From contig JAGVLZ010000186.1 in assembly GCA_020054055.1 (NCBI GenBank), positions 1 to 6,931 on the forward strand: a stretch of 6,931 nucleotides of DNA, read 5' to 3'. Below, piece after piece: positions 5,648-6,931 of the stretch. Below the pieces are notes generated by a model. The model was not told the origin of the DNA, ran no database searches, and saw only the letters and a list, made by a program, of their open reading frames with translations. Source of the stretch: Phycisphaerales bacterium (GTDB taxonomy: Bacteria > Planctomycetota > Phycisphaerae > Phycisphaerales > UBA1924). The translations under genes and the position numbers were made by a program. The first letter of the stretch is position 1. Each line of letters opens with the position of its first letter.

Positions 5648-5743
5648 CGGTCGCCCATTTCATGGGCTGCTGAGAGGGAAGCGTAACTATCCAATCCAGA
5701 TGCTGGCGCATCTGGCAACCATCGGTGGCCCATTTCATGGGCC
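5643..5743 (+). repeat. Right-arm REP hairpins of the RAYT element
   Basis: CCATC-N4-GCCCATTTCATGGGC occurs at 5644-5667 and, with an extra stem pair, at 5719-5743. CCAGATGC/GCATCTGG (5696-5715) lies between them. The outer hairpin lies 54 nt beyond the stop of the lipoprotein gene and could also terminate its transcript. Confidence 0.82.
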
Positions 5744-5797
5744 GAAACAGGTACCACTCCGGTTTTCTGCCTTCTTCCAGTTGTCAGGAAACTCGCC

Positions 5798-6307
5798 TTA
5801 CCTATCCAACCCCATCTCATCCGCCAGTTCCCGCCCGTCCCCCGTTGTCAGCACCGCGCGCAGGCGGAGGCCCCCTTCGGTTCCGATCGTCTCCGCGATC
5901 CCCGTCAACTCGAATCGGTAGGTGCGCGTCACGCGGTCGAAGGCGCGGCTGTTCTCTTGCGCGTCCGCGAGGTCGGTCTCCCAGCGGAGCGCCGGTTGGC
6001 GCATTCCCGCCCCCGTGAATGCCCCCGAGCCGCGGTGGAGTTCGAGCACCAGTTTGCCCGCCCCCTTCACCTCATCGCCTGCGGCGTCGCGCATCTCGAT
6101 GTGGGCATCGATCCGCGGCTCTTTCCCGGGCTGGATGACCAAACGACTCAGCGGATGCACCAGGATCGCGACCGGCGCGAAGGCGCATGACCCGCCCCCC
6201 GGTGGCGTGTCGATGTGGCGCGCGCGGCGCGGCGCGGAAGAGCAGGCGGGGAGGATTGCTCCCGCGCACATCATCAGCATGATTGCCGCCATGCCTGGCC
6301 GTCTCAT
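5798..6307 (-). CDS. Lipoprotein of unknown function
   Basis: The 169-residue protein starts MRRPGMAAIMLMMCAGAILPACSS: a short positive start, a hydrophobic core and the lipobox L-P-A-C, so Cys22 would be lipid-modified and the protein anchored in a membrane facing outward. The mature part has alternating hydrophobic residues in several stretches (VILVHPLSRLVIQPG-like, KLVLELHRGSGAF, TRTYRFELTGI, GLRLRAVLTTGDG), suggesting a beta-sandwich of about 120 residues. I do not recognise the family. The start at 6307 is preferred over 6316 and 6340 because AGGA lies 8 nt upstream and the signal peptide is then normal in form. The gene is separated from the upstream pair by about 100 bp that contain a strong hairpin, so it is probably transcribed separately. 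Confidence 0.75.
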   Translation of the reverse strand: MRRPGMAAIMLMMCAGAILPACSSAPRRARHIDTPPGGGSCAFAPVAILVHPLSRLVIQPGKEPRIDAHIEMRDAAGDEVKGAGKLVLELHRGSGAFTGAGMRQPALRWETDLADAQENSRAFDRVTRTYRFELTGIAETIGTEGGLRLRAVLTTGDGRELADEMGLDR

Positions 6308-6373
6308 CGTGGACATCCTAGTGGGGAACAGGCTATGCACCCCTCGCCCCCTCCGGCCTCGCGGACTCGGCCA

Positions 6374-6398
6374 CCTCCCCCGCTGGGAGCGGGGGAGG
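6374..6398. repeat. Perfect 11-bp-stem hairpin, likely dispersed intergenic repeat or terminator
   Basis: CCTCCCCCGCT (6374-6384) and AGCGGGGGAGG (6388-6398) are exact reverse complements around a GGG loop. The preceding plus-strand sequence (6338-6373) is rich in CCCCTC/CCGGCC, which together with the hairpin resembles REP-like dispersed repeats seen between genes in many GC-rich bacteria. It starts 10 bp after the stop at 6409 on the minus strand and could terminate that operon, although no T tract follows on that strand. It shares no sequence with the RAYT hairpins. Confidence 0.6.
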
Positions 6399-6408
6399 AG
6401 GGTTCAGA

Positions 6409-6783
6409 TCACGTCCCGAAGCGCAGATATTCCGCCCGGTAGCGCACGCTGAACACGCGCCCGCGGTCGATCCGGTCGTCCGCCTGGAAGCGGATCAGGC
6501 GCATGTTGGTCCACTGCCGATTGTAATGGTCGATGAGCGTTCCGGTCTGCGTGCTCTCCGCCTTGGTCTGGATGGCGTCGATCAGTGTCCAGAGCGCGGC
6601 GTTGGTCGAGGCGGTCAGGCGGCCCGTCTGCACGATCGAGACTTCCGCCGGGCCGCGATCGGTCGAGTAGGGCAGGTCGAGTTCCGTGGCGAATGGTCCT
6701 TGAACCAGGCGTCCGAGTCGCCTGACGATGAAGCGATGCGGGCCGGAGTTGAAGTACGCCACGCCGCCGAATGTGCTCGCCAT
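6409..6783 (-). CDS. Phage-tail-like small protein (tentative)
   Basis: The 124-residue protein starts MASTFGGVAYFNSGPHRFIV and ends RVFSVRYRAEYLRFGT. No signal peptide or membrane segment is visible. The order of features is: a short beta-rich start, FATELDLPYSTDRGPAEVSI, then QTGRLTASTNAALWTLIDAI (a helix that would pack on a sheet), then TGTLIDHYNRQWTNMRLIRF and DRGRVFSVRYRAEYLRF. A G-x-L-x-A helix, followed by TL-D and paired strands, ending in a (R/Y)-Y-x-A-x-(F/Y) strand, recalls small phage tail or baseplate proteins where a helix is followed by a site-specific fit to a ring. That is an inference from pattern and from the upstream neighbour. The ribosome binding site GGGGAGG is 6 nt upstream of the ATG at 6783, inside the end of the upstream gene, whose stop is one base away, so the two are translationally coupled. 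Confidence 0.6.
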   Translation of the reverse strand: MASTFGGVAYFNSGPHRFIVRRLGRLVQGPFATELDLPYSTDRGPAEVSIVQTGRLTASTNAALWTLIDAIQTKAESTQTGTLIDHYNRQWTNMRLIRFQADDRIDRGRVFSVRYRAEYLRFGT

Positions 6784-6784
6784 G

Positions 6785-6931
6785 TCAGACCTCCCCTTCG
6801 ACTGCTGACTCGGTGACGGGGTCCGCGGCGCCGTCGCTCGACACCGCCACGGCGCGGATCTTCTGCGATGCGCTCCCGCTGGCCGACACGGAATGTTCGA
6901 CCGATCGGATGACCACGGGGATGCCGACCGA
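6785..6931 (-). CDS. C-terminal end of an upstream coupled gene (truncated by window edge), possibly phage-tail-like
   Basis: Reading the minus strand from 6931 gives 48 in-frame codons then TGA at 6787-6785: SVGIPVVIRSVEHSVSASGS, ASQKIRAVAVSSDGAADPVT and ESAVEGEV. The frame is too short to be listed alone, but codon use is typical and the stop lies one base before the next ATG. The pattern PVVIRSVEHSVSASG resembles the final strand of gpD/late-control-type tail hub proteins, which end with (V/W)-x-V-x-x-V-x-H-x-(L/V)-x-x-x-G followed by a short polar tail. That would fit the tail-like neighbour, but the match is short. Most of the gene lies outside the window. Confidence 0.6.
   Translation of the reverse strand, partial: SVGIPVVIRSVEHSVSASGSASQKIRAVAVSSDGAADPVTESAVEGEV

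Larger units (their letters stand above)
5078..5745 (-). mobile_element. Autonomous RAYT transposon with REP-hairpin arms, 668 bp
   Basis: A Y1/HUH transposase gene (5183-5635) is enclosed by a left arm (5078-5170) and a right arm (5630-5745). Both arms match those of the 202-bp element at 3149-3350. Hairpins are: 5081-5095 (GCCCGT-GGA-ACGGGC), 5108-5127 (CCAGACGC-GCGA-GCGTCTGG), 5156-5170 (GCCCATGAAATGGGC), 5653-5667 (GCCCATTTCATGGGC), 5696-5715 (CCAGATGC-TGGC-GCATCTGG) and 5727-5743 (GGCCCATTTCATGGGCC). The element ends are inferred from the points where similarity with the other copy stops: AACGCCCG on the left and GGGCCGA on the right. The transposase stop codon is 13 nt from the inner left hairpin and its ribosome binding site lies next to the inner right hairpin, so the gene is packed tightly between the arms. 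Such a layout (REP sequences flanking a rayT) is the expected one for this family. The three-hairpin arms are more elaborate than the usual REP pair. Confidence 0.85.

Overview
The window is a GC-rich (roughly two-thirds G+C) stretch of chromosome. It most likely comes from a planctomycete of the class Phycisphaerae. The main clue is the secreted FG-GAP protein, whose C-terminus carries two half-repeats of the type G-(N/D)-A-D-x-x-G-x-VNF-(A/S)-DVTSVLANF, a dockerin-like tail that I associate with that group. The MFS transporter, with its NYPRDSRG loop, and the basic winged-helix-like small protein also fit. The assignment is inferred from protein style; no rRNA or other marker is present.

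Layout, left to right. (1) 1-203, minus: the N-terminal PUA-like part of RsmE (16S rRNA m3U methyltransferase), running off the left edge. (2) 326-1018, plus: an acidic, Ala/Pro/Glu-rich protein with a hydrophobic C-terminus, divergent from rsmE. (3) 1019-1294: a non-coding leader with a 9-bp hairpin at 1219-1244. (4) 1295-1693, plus: a 132-aa basic protein with a helical N-terminus and a winged-helix-like C-terminus, followed by a terminator-like hairpin. (5) 1752-3110, minus: an MFS transporter, convergent with gene 4. (6) 3149-3350: a 202-bp structured element made of six hairpins. (7) 3358-4929, minus: a secreted six-repeat FG-GAP protein with a dockerin-like tail. (8) 5078-5745: a 668-bp element with the same two hairpin arms as (6), here enclosing a Y1/HUH REP-associated transposase (RAYT, 5183-5635, minus). 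(9) 5798-6307, minus: a lipoprotein of unknown function. (10) 6374-6398: a perfect 11-bp-stem hairpin, probably a dispersed intergenic repeat. (11) 6409-6783 and 6785-6931, minus: two tightly coupled genes that look like part of a phage-tail-like module; the second runs off the right edge.

The most interesting content is the pair of elements at 3149-3350 and 5078-5745. They share the same left and right arms. The short copy equals the long copy with the transposase coding region removed almost exactly, yet it still carries the transposase ribosome binding site, start codon and second codon. The arms contain hairpins with compensatory base changes. A CCATC motif lies exactly 4 nt from seven of the eight REP-type hairpins. 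This looks like an autonomous RAYT transposon next to its own non-autonomous derivative. The two copies lie in direct orientation around the secreted FG-GAP gene.

The other genes are ordinary chromosomal genes without an obvious shared pathway. Gene order suggests separate short transcription units, except for the coupled pair at the right edge.
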